Source of the DNA: Symsagittifera roscoffensis
Lineage: Eukaryota; Xenacoelomorpha; Acoela; Convolutidae
Length of the DNA: 64,000 nt
Direction: 5' to 3'
Assembly (NCBI RefSeq): GCF_963678635.1
Contig: NC_087066.1
Span: 14,058,517 to 14,122,516 of the forward strand
Made by a program: the position numbers and the translations under genes. Below, piece by piece: positions 21,820-32,439 of this stretch. How positions within the stretch are numbered: position 1 is the stretch's first letter; the number at the start of each line of letters is the position of its first letter. A model generated the notes under the pieces. That model was given only the letters and a program-made list of their open reading frames with translations, did not search any database and had not been told where the DNA came from.

Positions 21820-22520
21820 CACTTGAAAAAAGGAAGGAACTTAAATTCGGGTGTGTTTTTTCTTTTTTCCAGGCAGTGTCAACTACCACAAATAATCATC
21901 AGAGAGATTTGAGTGGTATGTCATAATTAAGCACTTTTAGTGATCATTCGATGGAGCTCAAAACAATTTGTGAAGTTTTTCAGTGTCGAGAACAACCGGT
22001 TTTAAATTTTACGTTTTTAGTCATAATTCGACCGATAAAGCGAGCGAGCAAGCTTACAATAGCTTATTTTCATGGCTTAAAAGCTTGCAATAGCCTAATT
22101 TAAGCCGCAAAAGTTAGTTTCATTCAAGAAAAACTAGTTTTGTTTAAGTATTTCAGCGCTTTTTTTAATCAAAAACTTCACAAACTTAAAAAAAACTTCA
22201 AAAAAAAATTGAAACAATTTTTTGATTTTTTTTTTATTTTTATATTTTACTAGGCAATTTTCCTTAAAAAATTGTTTTCCAATTTTTTTTTCTACTATAA
22301 CTGTAAAACTGTGGACTATGCCTGAGCTCTAATTTTTCGTTCAGATCTTTTATCCCATCACGCCGAAAAAAAACGACACTAACTTGAAAAAAAAATTGTT
22401 ATACTTTTTAGATTATTACGGTCGGAATATTCTGTGCCACTTGCAAGGTTACTGGCTTTTCTTGTATTTAAAAAAAAATTGGCAATTGGTTTTTTTTTGT
22501 AAATAGTAATTATCTAAATG
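21820..22520. repeat. diverged repeat pair, left member
   Basis: Blocks ATTCGGGTGTGTTT, CGACCGATAAAGCGAGCGAG, CTAATTTTTCGTTCAGAT and ATTACGGTCGGAATATTCTG appear in this order and again at 26680-27270 (ATTCGGGTGTGTTT, AAAGCGACCGAGCAGG, TAGCTTTTCGTTCAGAT, ATTATGGTCGGAACATTTTG). No ORF of note. Confidence 0.6.
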
Positions 22521-23326
22521 TATTACAACAGTATTTGAATGCCGAACTTCAATTTTTGATTTTTTTCCCAATTTTATGATTCGGGTTCTTAAGATGTCTT
22601 ACTGGCTCTGAACTCTAAAATTTAACCCTATTTTCAGAAACGTTTGAATTGACTTCTGATTAGTGCGCACGTTACAAAAGCTTACATTAACAGAAAAAGA
22701 GTGACTAAATATTGTACTGTGAATGAACAGTAGTAGGCGACTAATGCTGCTGCTCTTCGTCTGCCTTTGCCCAAATAACCTCGAGCAGAATATCCCAATT
22801 GGGCAGTAGGCAAAAATTGGTCTTTGTACAACTGCTGGCCCAGCTGGGTAAAATAACATATCAGGTAATTAAGGATATTAATTAACATAAATTTAAAGAC
22901 AATAATTTGAAAAGTCCACTGCTAATAAGGTAATAATGAGCAATCTAATTTTCGATTGTAATTTGACATCATTAATTCAATTCGCAAAGTTAAAGTCAAA
23001 ATGATTCCTTTCTCAGGAAGTCAACTTGACTTCGGAATTAAAAATTTGTTATGAAAGACAAAAAAAACTTGTGACTAAACTTAGGTCAATAACGATAGTA
23101 TCCAAACTAATCTAATGATCTCTCGGTGTTTTTTTCTTGAGCCATAAATATACATTCCAGAAAAAAGTTCGCAAAATGAAATTTTCATACTTTGCAACAG
23201 CCCCTCTGGTCAAAATTTTGGTGATACATGCACATTAACCGGATAACTTGTTTTAGTTTTAACGAATTTTCTTCCAGGCACTTTTTCTAGGCATTTTTTC
23301 AATACACAGTTAAAAACTGATTTTAT

Positions 23327-23760
23327 TGTTGTTCCGACTTTCGTAACGAAAGTTACGGAATATTTGTGCTCGGATTGGTTTTTTCTTCGGACAAATTTCG
23401 TCTTTTTAACTAGCCTTTTTTGACGGATTTTTAAAATATCATTCAAAAAGTATTATATTATTTTTTCGAACCCAAAATTCATGTTTCATTTCATTTGAAG
23501 CTATAAAATCCCTCTTAGAAATCGTTCCAAATTAGTTGAAGAAAGCTTATTTGCCATAATTTACTTGTTACCAGGAGCGAAACCTACCACTTTATATGGA
23601 GTGTGGGGGATGATTTCTGTAATAAAAATCAAATTAAGAAAAATTGTTTTATTTTATCTTTTTTTAATGTTATTACTGCTCCATAGACCTTAAAAGGCAG
23701 TCGGAACGTTGAGGGCTTCGCCCTAATACGAGCAGTCTTGTTTCAGTTTATAGAGTTGTG
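23327..23760 (+). repeat. R1 repeat, arm of an inverted pair
   Basis: Contains GTTCCGACTTTCGTAACGAA, ATTTGTGCTCGG, TGCTCCATAGACCTTAAAAG and TACGAGCAGTCTTGTT. The reverse complement of the same order lies at 24847-25390. Confidence 0.65.
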
Positions 23761-24846
23761 GCATACCTAAATTTTTGGTTCGGTTCGAATAAGTTACTGG
23801 TGCATTTAAATGTTGTTTAAACAAAAGGAAAAGGACAATTCTCGGCCTGCCGGCGTTTGAAAATAACAAGACTGCTCGTATATCATTGCAGAGCCCTGAA
23901 ATTTTAATGTTTCGACTGCACTTACGGCCGATTGAATTTTTTTTGATTGAATAATTGACAAAATAATTGAGATAAAAGATGAATTTTGTCTTCATTTTGT
24001 CCCCCCACACGCTATGTAAAATACTAAGGGCGTGTTTAGCGTCTAGTATTGTGATAATGATTAATATGCTGACCTCGTTTCAAATTAGAAGGCATTAATT
24101 TGCATCTTACGCGTGTTATAAGTACATTATATATCGCACTTTAATTATCCCCAATTAGCCAAATTAGCAATTTTCAAGCGCCCGTAGATTTGAACTCAGG
24201 ATTGAAATATCTTTTTAAATATGAGCTTAGGATTAAATTATCTCTCAGATTGTATAACAGATTCTGTCAAAACCGCTTAGTTAACAAGTCAAAAATTGAA
24301 AGAATAAAAAAGACTGCACCAAGCATAGATGTTCCGCATTTTCTTCGAAAGTCGGAACAATTACAATGCGGGACTATTTTTCGGACCATGTTGTTTAATC
24401 GGACTGTTTTTTGGTTCGTTTTCAAATTTTTTCAGACGATTTCATTTTGGACTGTTTTGTATGGAGTGTTTTGAACAGACGCGGTATTACTGATAAAAAT
24501 TAACAGGCAACATTGAAACTAATAGAAATTAACAGGGAAATTAACACGGATATTAACACGGGAAATTAACACGGAAACAAGAAATAATTTGTATACAACT
24601 CCAAATAAAATTCAAAGGTTGAAAACATTTACAGGTTAAAATATGTTCCGAAAGCCCACTGCCATTTGCTTTATTACATAACCGGCTAAAAAATCAGCTA
24701 ACTCGGCAAGTTAATCACATGTTTACGAATGCTGATGATACATTTATCTAGACAATATTATCGTAAAAACCTAAAATGCAGATCAAGAAAGCCATACACG
24801 AAACAAATCACTTGTTAAAAGGCAAAAAAAAACTAACCCTTAACAC

Positions 24847-25390
24847 AACAAGACTGCTCGTATCAGAACAAAGCCCTGAATATATCAGACTGCTTTTTAA
24901 GGTCTAAGGAGAAGTAATAAAATGAAAAAATGAATGTAATAAAACAGAAGATTTTTTTAATGTGAGGTTTTTTGTGAAAATATCCCACCACACGCCATAA
25001 AAAGTATAAAGTGGTAGATTTCGCTACTAGTAACAAATCAATTTTGGCAAATAAACTTCCTTCAACCAATTTGGAACGATTTCTAAGACGAATTAAATCT
25101 CCGCTTACGCGTTAATAGCGAGAAATATATCGCACGTTGATCGTCCCAAATTAGTTAAAATGACAGTCCATAAGCCCCATAACTTTATAAAAAATGATCA
25201 AAGGTGAAATATATATATTTTCAAATTTAAGCTCAGAACAACAGTACATTTTTGAATGATATAAAACGATTCCGTCAAAAAAAGCTAGTTTGTCTGAAAT
25301 TTGTCAGACGAAATTTGTCCAAAGAAAAAAACCACCCCGAGCACAAATAATCCGTAACTTTCTTTACGAAAGTCGGAACAATAAAAACCA
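24847..25390 (-). repeat. R1 repeat, opposite arm of the inverted pair
   Basis: Starts AACAAGACTGCTCGTATCAG and ends TTACGAAAGTCGGAACAATA, i.e. the 23327-23760 blocks in reverse. About 1.1 kb of single-copy sequence separates the arms. Confidence 0.65.
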
Positions 25391-26679
25391 ATAAATAACT
25401 TTCGGAAGGAATAATGGCATAAAAGTTCATAGAGAACTGTCAATCAACTAGGCATAATACCATAGAAGACAAAAAATTGCGAAACATCTTTACAGAAAAA
25501 AAATTAGGACTTTATTCGAAAAAAAAAACAGTTAGACAAATTGGCAACCTGTTTTGTAGGCTGAGAAAGTTTACGACGAAAAAAAACGTTTTCTGTCGGT
25601 CTACAAAATTTTTGTTCCCCAAATGTATAATATCGAGTCCTAGTGTACTCTTTGAAACGTCTCACAGAAAAAAAATTTACAAAAGAGTATTGAATCAATA
25701 AAAAAATTGAATCGATAACTACATACCTATCAATTGCTTGATTACTTATGAACACCAGCAAACAATGTCAAAAAATTGCCAAAGTGAAGTTAAAAACAAT
25801 TCAGAACTACATAGTGATTTAATTTATTTTAAGTGAACTAAGTCCCTATTTGCATCTTTAAGTATTAAATCGAGGAAAATTTATTTCTTTATTTGTTTTT
25901 TTTTGAGTTTTGTGGAATCCTCAAATTTTTACTCAATTTTCTGAAGCTTTTGTTTCTAGTTCTTTCAAAAAGGTGATACGAAACCAAAATAAGCAGGTGA
26001 TGAAACTCGCTTGAAGAAGTCTGAAAACAGACGTTTTGATGATAAGTTTATAGCGTTCTTTCAAATTAGGGTAAAAAAAGGTAAAAAAGCGATTGAAAAA
26101 TTTTTTAATGTTGGTCAATAATTTAGATAATAACTTCAATTTTAAAAAAATTTAAAAAGTTTTCTAATTAGGTTTTTCAAAATTTTCTTTTTTGCATTTA
26201 TCTTCAATCAGACTATAATTTCATTTCAGACAGACTTTGCAGTATTAATTTCGATCAGACTTTGCAGTATTAATTTCGACTGTGACAAAATTTATGACTG
26301 CTCACTTAAAACATTTAGAGTCAATACAACTTTATTGGGCTATGAGACCTTTTGAAGATAATCGGAAAATTCGTTTACTTTATTGTAAATGCACTAAAAT
26401 GAACTGCAAAAAAATAGATCTCGGTGCGTAAAAAGGGTATCACAGATAAGGTGGCCACAAATTGAGCTGCCAGAAAACTTTTCGACTCCAATTTTTCCGA
26501 TTCCAAAATTCGTATTAAATAAATCGAGTCAAAGAATAAATTGGTTTGATTAATTTTAAAAACGACTCTTAGATTTTTGTAATTTTTTTCCCCTAATTTC
26601 TTACTTCTTTGTAAAAAATAGGTGTGATTATAAAAATCTGTAATACTTGAATCTCAACCCGCCATTCTCGTTGTTCTGA

Positions 26680-27270
26680 CCGTTGAAAATGAGGAGAAAC
26701 TTGTATTCGGGTGTGTTTCAGATTTTTACTACAAAATCAGCGTTTTTTTACCACATATAATCTTTGAACTGAATTGAGTGACATATCGTATTAAAACTCT
26801 TTTAGTCGCTTTTACAAAATTTTTCTCAGTGTTGAGTAATTTCGAATTAAATTTTTGATATTTTCACTAATTTCGTGCAAGTAAAGCGACCGAGCAGGAT
26901 TATTATAGTAGGATAGTCAAAAATAAGTAGTGAGTTTTATTAAGTTTTTTTATTCAAGCTCTGAAAAATCTAATAAAATAGAAATTCAACGTTTTTAGGG
27001 CCATCTTGTTTTCGATTTTTTGTCGTTTCTTGAGGAAAACTGGTTTCTAATATGCCTATTTTACTATGAGTATCGGAAACGTTTAAAATCTAGCTTTTCG
27101 TTCAGATTACGGCCTATTTCGGCCTATCGTTTAAAAAAATATATATTCATAGTCTTTTAAGATTATGGTCGGAACATTTTGTGCTACTTGCGCAGCAACC
27201 GGCTCTCCTTGTTCGTTTTTGTTTTTGATCAACCCAGTTCAAAATTTTTTTTTGTTTGTGTTCAAACTTC
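26680..27270. repeat. diverged repeat pair, right member
   Basis: Counterpart of 21820-22520 in the same orientation; only short blocks remain alignable by eye, so the duplication is old. Confidence 0.55.
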
Positions 27271-28035
27271 TTCATACGAATAATTAGTTTTCTGCTGACC
27301 AAAAAAATGCAATGTTTTTGATTACAGCGCCTATAAAAGTTTTTTGAAATTGTGTTAGGAATCATTTCGTCAAGAAAAAGCGGTTAATTTTTAAAGAAGA
27401 AAGTGTTTAATTTCTTCATTATGGTTTGCCGTTTACATAGCTCACTTTTTCTATACGTTTCATTTCTAGACATTCAAAAAGAACTGATAATATTACTCAT
27501 CGTTGATTTATCGATGGATTATTTTCCTCATTTTGAGCTTTGACACTGTCTTTTTTAGAGCTTTGTCACTTTTAGGATGCACTATATTCTCCGAATGTCT
27601 TGTAAATTTTATAAGAGTTGGACTTTCTACCTTCTTTTAATTTACACGTTATGCTTAATATACAGAATTAATCAAAGTTAGTAACAATTTTTCATCGAGC
27701 CATTAAAGCCAACTTTGATCTTTTATGCGGTGCGATGAGATATAAGTTTTGAAAAATTTGTCCACTTTTTCTGTGTGATAGCAAATCGTTTTATAAGCTC
27801 ATTTGAAACGCTATAATTACCATATTTAGCAAAATCCTACAGCCACTTTTTTGGCTAAAACTATGATTGTTGACAATTTTTGCGATATTCAGAGAAGATA
27901 ACTTGAGCTTACTGGACAAGCGTCTCCCTCATAGCAAGTTAAGTAAAAACAGAAAAATTTAAGGGTCTTTTCAAAAAAATAGAGTTAGTTGGCGTATACT
28001 GGATGTATACGCCATGTGTATACTGGATGTGTAGG

Positions 28036-28449
28036 CAGGGGCGGATCTAGGATTTTCTCGAGGGGGGGCGGATTTTCAAAAAATTTTCCAAAATTTTGAA
28101 CTTTTTTAGGTCAATCAAATTGATTTTTCGAGCTCTCCCAAAGCACTGTTTTGCCCCTATTTTAGCAAAATTTTCTGCGCCGCAGGCAAATTTTCAAAAA
28201 AACAGTCAAAAAAGCCGTTTTTGGGCACTTTTTGAAAACTTTTGACAAAAAAAATCGCGTTTTTTTTGGCGCGCGCTCCCCTCAAAGTTAGTATATATTG
28301 GCGCCCAAGGCGCCTTTAGAAAAATTTTCGAGTCGGTTGCCCAAAAATAGATATCTAAAAAAGTATCAAAAGGGGGACCCTTTGGGTCGGCAGGGGGTCG
28401 AATCCCTGAGGAGAGGCGTCCGCCCCCCCCCCCCCTAAATCCGCCCCTG
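28036..28449. mobile_element. hAT-type MITE, second family member
   Basis: Ends CAGGGGCGGATCTAGG and CCTAAATCCGCCCCTG are near-perfect terminal inverted repeats. The length (414 bp) and interior (TTTTCTGCGCCGCAGGC, GGCGCGCGCTCCCCTCAAAG, GGGGGTCGAATCCCTGAGG) match the element at 4748-5157. A run of 14 C lies just inside the right end. I see no target duplication. Confidence 0.8.
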
Positions 28450-28509
28450 ACCCGCACTCAACTTTTAAAATCTAAACTCAATGAGAAAAATAACAGTTGA
28501 AAGCGGCAA

Positions 28510-28839
28510 TTAAAATTGCGTGAAAACCTTTTTTTCTTCGTATATTATTTGCTTGAAAAGGGGGTTTTGAGATGGCTGAGGAGGTGGTTTGGGTGTGGGT
28601 TGAAGGGATGGTTCGGAGTCTGCAAATTCATTGGGAGTTTCTACATCGGAGTTATTAAATTGTGATATTGTTTGAAAAACTGTGATATCTGAGTTAGTAT
28701 CAGAATTCATGCCTGACGATGTATTAGTTCGTGGTGAATCAGGTGGCGGGAAAGCGAAACGTGGGATAATATGGATGGGATTTTGGAGGTTGGCAGGGTG
28801 GGAGTTTAATCGGTGGAGTGATCCAATTTGTCGGCTCAT
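28510..28839 (-). pseudogene. proline-rich tail ORF at the end of the virus-like block
   Basis: ATG-started, 109 codons. It is rich in Pro, Ser, Asn and Thr (ending PTPKPPPQPSQNPLF...), with no domain I know. It is the last of six same-strand ORFs spaced closely from 32239 leftward. Its place after the glycoprotein-like frames would suit a cytoplasmic tail or a separate accessory protein; neither is shown. Between it and the frame ending at 29119 lies a hydrophobic stretch in another frame (near 29040-28990) that might be the remains of a membrane anchor. Confidence 0.35.
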
Positions 28840-29118
28840 CGTGGGCTGAAAAAATGATTATTTTGAGACTGAAAGGTGGTGGTGCGTCTAAGACGATTTT
28901 ATTTATGGATCATGAAAATATTCCAAAAAAATCTTGCAAATAATATGCGTGCTACGCTTGCTTGTCGGTTTACTTGTGTGTGTATTGCACAATTGTTATA
29001 GATTTCTTTTAAAAATGAGAAAAGAAATCCAATAAAGTTAAAATAGCGTATAAGATAGTCAATCTTTCTAAGATGTAATATGGCCATCCTAGAAAGGCAA
29101 GGATTTCGTATTATAAGG

Positions 29119-29436
29119 TTACAAAACTAAAAATGTTTTTGGTGAGATATCTTGTGGTCTATATTTTTCACCGTTTAAATATATGTATTCTTTAAAATCT
29201 TCAAAATATCCGCTGTAGTCTTGTGTATAAATGTCTGAAAATCCTGCGGTTTCTGCAAGTTTTCCTAAATTTTGATCTATGGATTGTCGTTGTATGGTTT
29301 CCATTTGTGTTAGTAATTCCTGAAATTGTTGTGTACAAATGTGATGTTGTATATCTGATTTAGAGTAGATTCCTGCTGATTGTAGATCAGTATTAGGATT
29401 TCGAGCAATAGTTCGAATACTTTCAGGTGAAAACAT
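29119..29436 (-). pseudogene. glycoprotein-like fragment, third piece
   Basis: ATG-started, 105 codons. The middle part alternates Gln-rich helical sequence (QFQELLTQMETIQRQSIDQ) with a Tyr/Phe/Asp segment. Its position right after the fragment at 29500-29883, and its layout, suit the C-terminal ectodomain of the same surface glycoprotein. Frames differ, so the gene is broken here. This assignment rests on synteny more than on motifs. Confidence 0.35.
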
Positions 29437-29499
29437 TTTTTATTGGTTGCAATAATGTTGGGTATGGTGTTAGTAGGTAGTATTTTTTTTCGTCGGGAT

Positions 29500-29883
29500 T
29501 TAATTGTACGACCTTGCGGCTGTTTTATGATCCACATGGGACTGCGGTATCCCAAAAATATGTTCGTCTTGAAAGTGTACCAACAAAATGAACTTTATTT
29601 TTATAGAAAATTGGAATTCTTTTGAAACAACGTTTGTCTTCAAAAACATATAATGGTGATATTTTTTGGTGCAAGTATAAAACCATAAAATATTTCCTTC
29701 ATAGTCAAGGAAGTTTGATCTATTTCCGGATAATAAATATCCTGCGTAAGGTATTTTTAGAACTGCTAGTGCGAGTGATTGTAGAATCTGAGTTCTTTCT
29801 AATTCACATAGTTGATGTAGTGTTTCTAATTCTGAAAGTGACATTTCTTGAAAAATTCTACTAATTGTGTAGTCTAATTTCAT
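29500..29883 (-). pseudogene. glycoprotein-like fragment, second piece
   Basis: ATG-started, 127 codons. It contains a helical segment with LETLHQLCELERTQIL followed by a glycine turn and a WFYTC segment, an arrangement I associate with the mid-ectodomain of class-III-like envelope glycoproteins shared by chuvirus-type negative-strand viruses and some retroelements. It lies about 70 nt beyond the stop of the 29956-31086 frame, in another frame, and its frame is open a little upstream of the ATG. This suggests that one ancestral ORF has been broken. The element is described only as it stands. Confidence 0.45.
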
Positions 29884-29955
29884 ATTTAAGTGGATGCCAT
29901 AGTGTATTGCGCCAAAATGTTAATCATTAGTGATATTTCTTGTAATCTTGTGCTT

Positions 29956-31086
29956 TTAGTGTCTCGTGGTTTGACTTTTCCACCAGGATTTCCTGTGTTT
30001 TAGGCGGTTCACTGGGATGTAAGATCTTCCTTCATTGAGAGGGTGGTGTGTTATATGAGGGGTGTATATCAGTTTTCCAGTTGTCATATCGAAATTTTCG
30101 TCGTTTTCGACAAATATTTCGGAATATTGTGTTTTGTGGAGTGGATTTTGATATTTACATGCAAATTCTGTCTCGTGGTAGATTTGAAAGCGTGTTAATT
30201 TGTTTTCTATATTATGAATGTTTCTAAAATTAACATTGCGGCTTCGTATTTGACTTGTATTGACATTGTCAAATGGGATGGATTCAAAGAAATATTTTTC
30301 ATGGAATTTTATCATTCGAGCGTAGATTTTTGCTACTTGAAATGTTGTGCAAGTGTCCTCGGGAAACCAAACAATTGTTGCCTGCGTTCTTGTTATGGGG
30401 TCACAATAGCTTTGGTCATTTTTGCTAGATAGTCTGATGCCTTGATAAATTATTGTGTTATCTTTTAAATCTCGTGTGAGTTGTGATTTTTCGAGTTGTA
30501 TTTTCCAGTCAAAAAACATTATTTCTTGGTATCCTTTATTTTTTGTATCTGCTTTGCAGTTTGAAGGATTGTTTATTCCAATATGTGGTATCCAGTGTTT
30601 GTCATGAATATCATAAGTTAGTCGTCCGTGTGCGCCGTTGTATGGATATTTTTCGTCTAATTTATTATGTCCTTGATATCCTTCAAGTTCTGCTTGATGT
30701 ACAGAGTCTGCGAAGACTTGAAAGTTTACTATTTTTCTGTTTGATTTTTTAATCTTTATCAAGTTTAATCTAAGTAGTTCGTTTTTACAATTTTCGGGGT
30801 TTAGAAGTAAAAGTCTTTCTATATTACTTTGGTAGAATGATTCGTGATCAAGTCGGTTTTTATTTCCATTTGAAACTTGTGAACAATGTACTTTCTTTTC
30901 GGAAAATGTTGCTGTAAACTTACAGCCTGTAAGTTTTGTTGCTCGGGTTTTTGAGTATAATGTTGCTACTATGTTTGTTGTTTCTATAGCTTGTGGTTCT
31001 GATTCGCATTGTGTTACTTGGTTTATTGCATATTTGTGTAGCGGTTTTTGTTCATTTTCCTCACAATCGTAGTGTGTTACTAACAA
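29956..31086 (-). pseudogene. virus/retroelement-type surface glycoprotein, N-terminal part
   Basis: An open frame of 376 codons without an ATG at its start. Near the N-terminus it has HYDC, then KYAINQVTQCE, a strand-rich stretch, a Cys, an HC pair, and later ENCKN. This spacing of paired cysteines and short strands is what I know from the envelope glycoproteins of chuvirus-like negative-strand viruses and from env-carrying retroelements of invertebrates. There, they mediate entry as fusogens. No signal peptide precedes HYDC in frame. A possible splice acceptor (GACCTCAG) lies just upstream, so the leader may be on another exon or lost. The left end stops before the mid-ectodomain, which continues in other frames. 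Family call is from memory of the pattern, not from a search. Confidence 0.5.
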
Positions 31087-31933
31087 ATCCTGAGGTCATG
31101 TGCGGGGAGATGGATTTGTGTTTTGTTCGGAAAAAATTAGAAAAAGAATGTGTTGAAAAGTTATAATTTTTAGAAAATACATGTCTATGATAATCCTGAA
31201 TATGGGTTGAAAAAGTGATATATCCAATTGTGTTTTTGGTATATCTGTCGTATTTATATATGACTTCAGTCGTTATAAATGGTGGAGGTAAAGATTGAGC
31301 TGTTATGTTTGATGGAATTAGGGGAAAATCATTTATGAACCATGCTAAGATTTTTTGTAAATCGTGTTTAGCATTTTGTGAAATTTCTTTGCAAGAAAAA
31401 TTTTCACGGATTGTATTTAAAAATGCTGAAAATGCGGCAATTTCATTTCTTACATTCGTGCGTCTTGATGTTTGAACTGGTAATGTACTTTCAGTTCCCG
31501 TTTTTTCTAATATGGATATATAACTACATATTAGTGAAAAAACATCGTTAGTGAATATTGAATTTGCTCTCTGTGAATTTTGGTGTTTTAGGTTTTCGAT
31601 GTATTCTGCGAATACTTTTGAAAATTCTATGTCAACATCGTCTGTTTGAATAACATAATTGTTATGAAATTTACTTTCTGTGGTGAGTTCTATGGTGTAG
31701 ATTCCATATGGTTGTGTTGGGTTACATATTCCTTTTGAATAATGGTCGATAATTTGTCTTTTGATTTTTACTTCTGGGAATTCTGCTTTACATGGGCTAA
31801 TTCCTTGTTCGAATACATTTGCAATTAAATTAGTACAAAAATAAATTTGTCCTCTATCTTCAGTGAGTGAATTTATGAGAAATGGGAAAACAGAGTTTTC
31901 GTCTGGACTTTCATCACTTGGACTTTGGCTCAT
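31061..31933 (-). CDS. uncharacterised 290-residue ORF of the virus-like block
   Basis: An intact, ATG-started frame of 290 codons whose last 26 nt overlap the glycoprotein-like frame. It starts with an acidic Ser/Pro/Asp/Glu stretch (MSQSPSDESPDENS), then a mixed alpha/beta-looking body with LINSLTEDRGQIYFCTN and GIYTIELTTESK, and ends in a Ser/His/Phe-rich tail. No zinc knuckle, protease or polymerase motif is seen, so I do not call it Gag. Its place before a glycoprotein would fit a matrix- or phosphoprotein-like viral gene or an accessory gene of an element. An uninterrupted 873-nt frame in this AT-rich setting argues for a real or recently real gene. Confidence 0.6.
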   Translation of the reverse strand: MSQSPSDESPDENSVFPFLINSLTEDRGQIYFCTNLIANVFEQGISPCKAEFPEVKIKRQIIDHYSKGICNPTQPYGIYTIELTTESKFHNNYVIQTDDVDIEFSKVFAEYIENLKHQNSQRANSIFTNDVFSLICSYISILEKTGTESTLPVQTSRRTNVRNEIAAFSAFLNTIRENFSCKEISQNAKHDLQKILAWFINDFPLIPSNITAQSLPPPFITTEVIYKYDRYTKNTIGYITFSTHIQDYHRHVFSKNYNFSTHSFSNFFRTKHKSISPHMTSGFVSNTLRL

Positions 31934-31966
31934 TGTTTTCGTTTTATAATTGTGAGTGCGTAATGT

Positions 31967-32239
31967 TCAATGTGTCTGATTGGTTGGTTCCAATTGTATA
32001 AACGTACTTGTTTTATTTTTGTATGTCTTTTTTATTCTTCTTTTTCCTTGTTTTGATGAATGTGATGTGGTTTCTGAATCAGAAAAATATAATTGATCGT
32101 GAACTGGGTAGTTTTTATTTACTGTTTCTTTTAGTTTGCAAAGTGCATCTAAATTACTGACTTCTGATTCGGAGACTGCGTTTCTTCGCTTTGAAAATCT
32201 TTTCCGTATAATTTGTCTTTGTTTACTTATAATTTTCAT
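31967..32239 (-). CDS. small basic ORF at the head of the virus-like block
   Basis: ATG-started, 90 codons, strongly basic at both ends (MKIISKQRQIIRKRFSKRRN; GKRRIKKTYKNK) with a more acidic middle and a Ser/Thr patch (SDSETTSHSS). It ends 33 nt before the ATG of the 290-codon frame. It looks like a nucleic-acid-binding or nuclear-targeted small protein, but the family is unknown. Confidence 0.45.
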   Translation of the reverse strand: MKIISKQRQIIRKRFSKRRNAVSESEVSNLDALCKLKETVNKNYPVHDQLYFSDSETTSHSSKQGKRRIKKTYKNKTSTFIQLEPTNQTH

Positions 32240-32439
32240 TTTATTGTTTGTCGTTTTGTTCGAATATATCCAATCGTTTGTTTGTGTTGTGTGATTACGA
32301 GATCGTATGTTTCGTTATTTATTTCGCAATTGTGTAATACGATTGTTTGTTTATTTCCTATATTGTTCAGTGACATAAGGTTTAGGATGAAGGATGCAAG
32401 AGTTTTTATCAGTGAATGTATTGTCCTAGACTGTTAGTC

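Larger units (their letters stand above)
20080..28030. other. AT-rich repeat-derived stretch without genes
   Basis: Nearly 8 kb with no convincing exon on either strand. It holds an ancient duplicated element (21820-22520 and 26680-27270), an inverted pair of R1 copies (23327-23760 and 24847-25390), and a degraded GC-rich piece near 21330-21560 that recalls the 4748-5157 MITE. A 25-bp perfect tandem duplication lies at 26231-26280. Long A and T runs are frequent. Confidence 0.5.

Noticed and set aside
30214-30752. Plus-strand frames opposite the glycoprotein-like frame
   Set aside because: Antisense shadows; no motif.
31061-31933. The 290-codon frame as a retroelement Gag
   Set aside because: No zinc knuckle, no following protease or RT, and the next frame is a glycoprotein.
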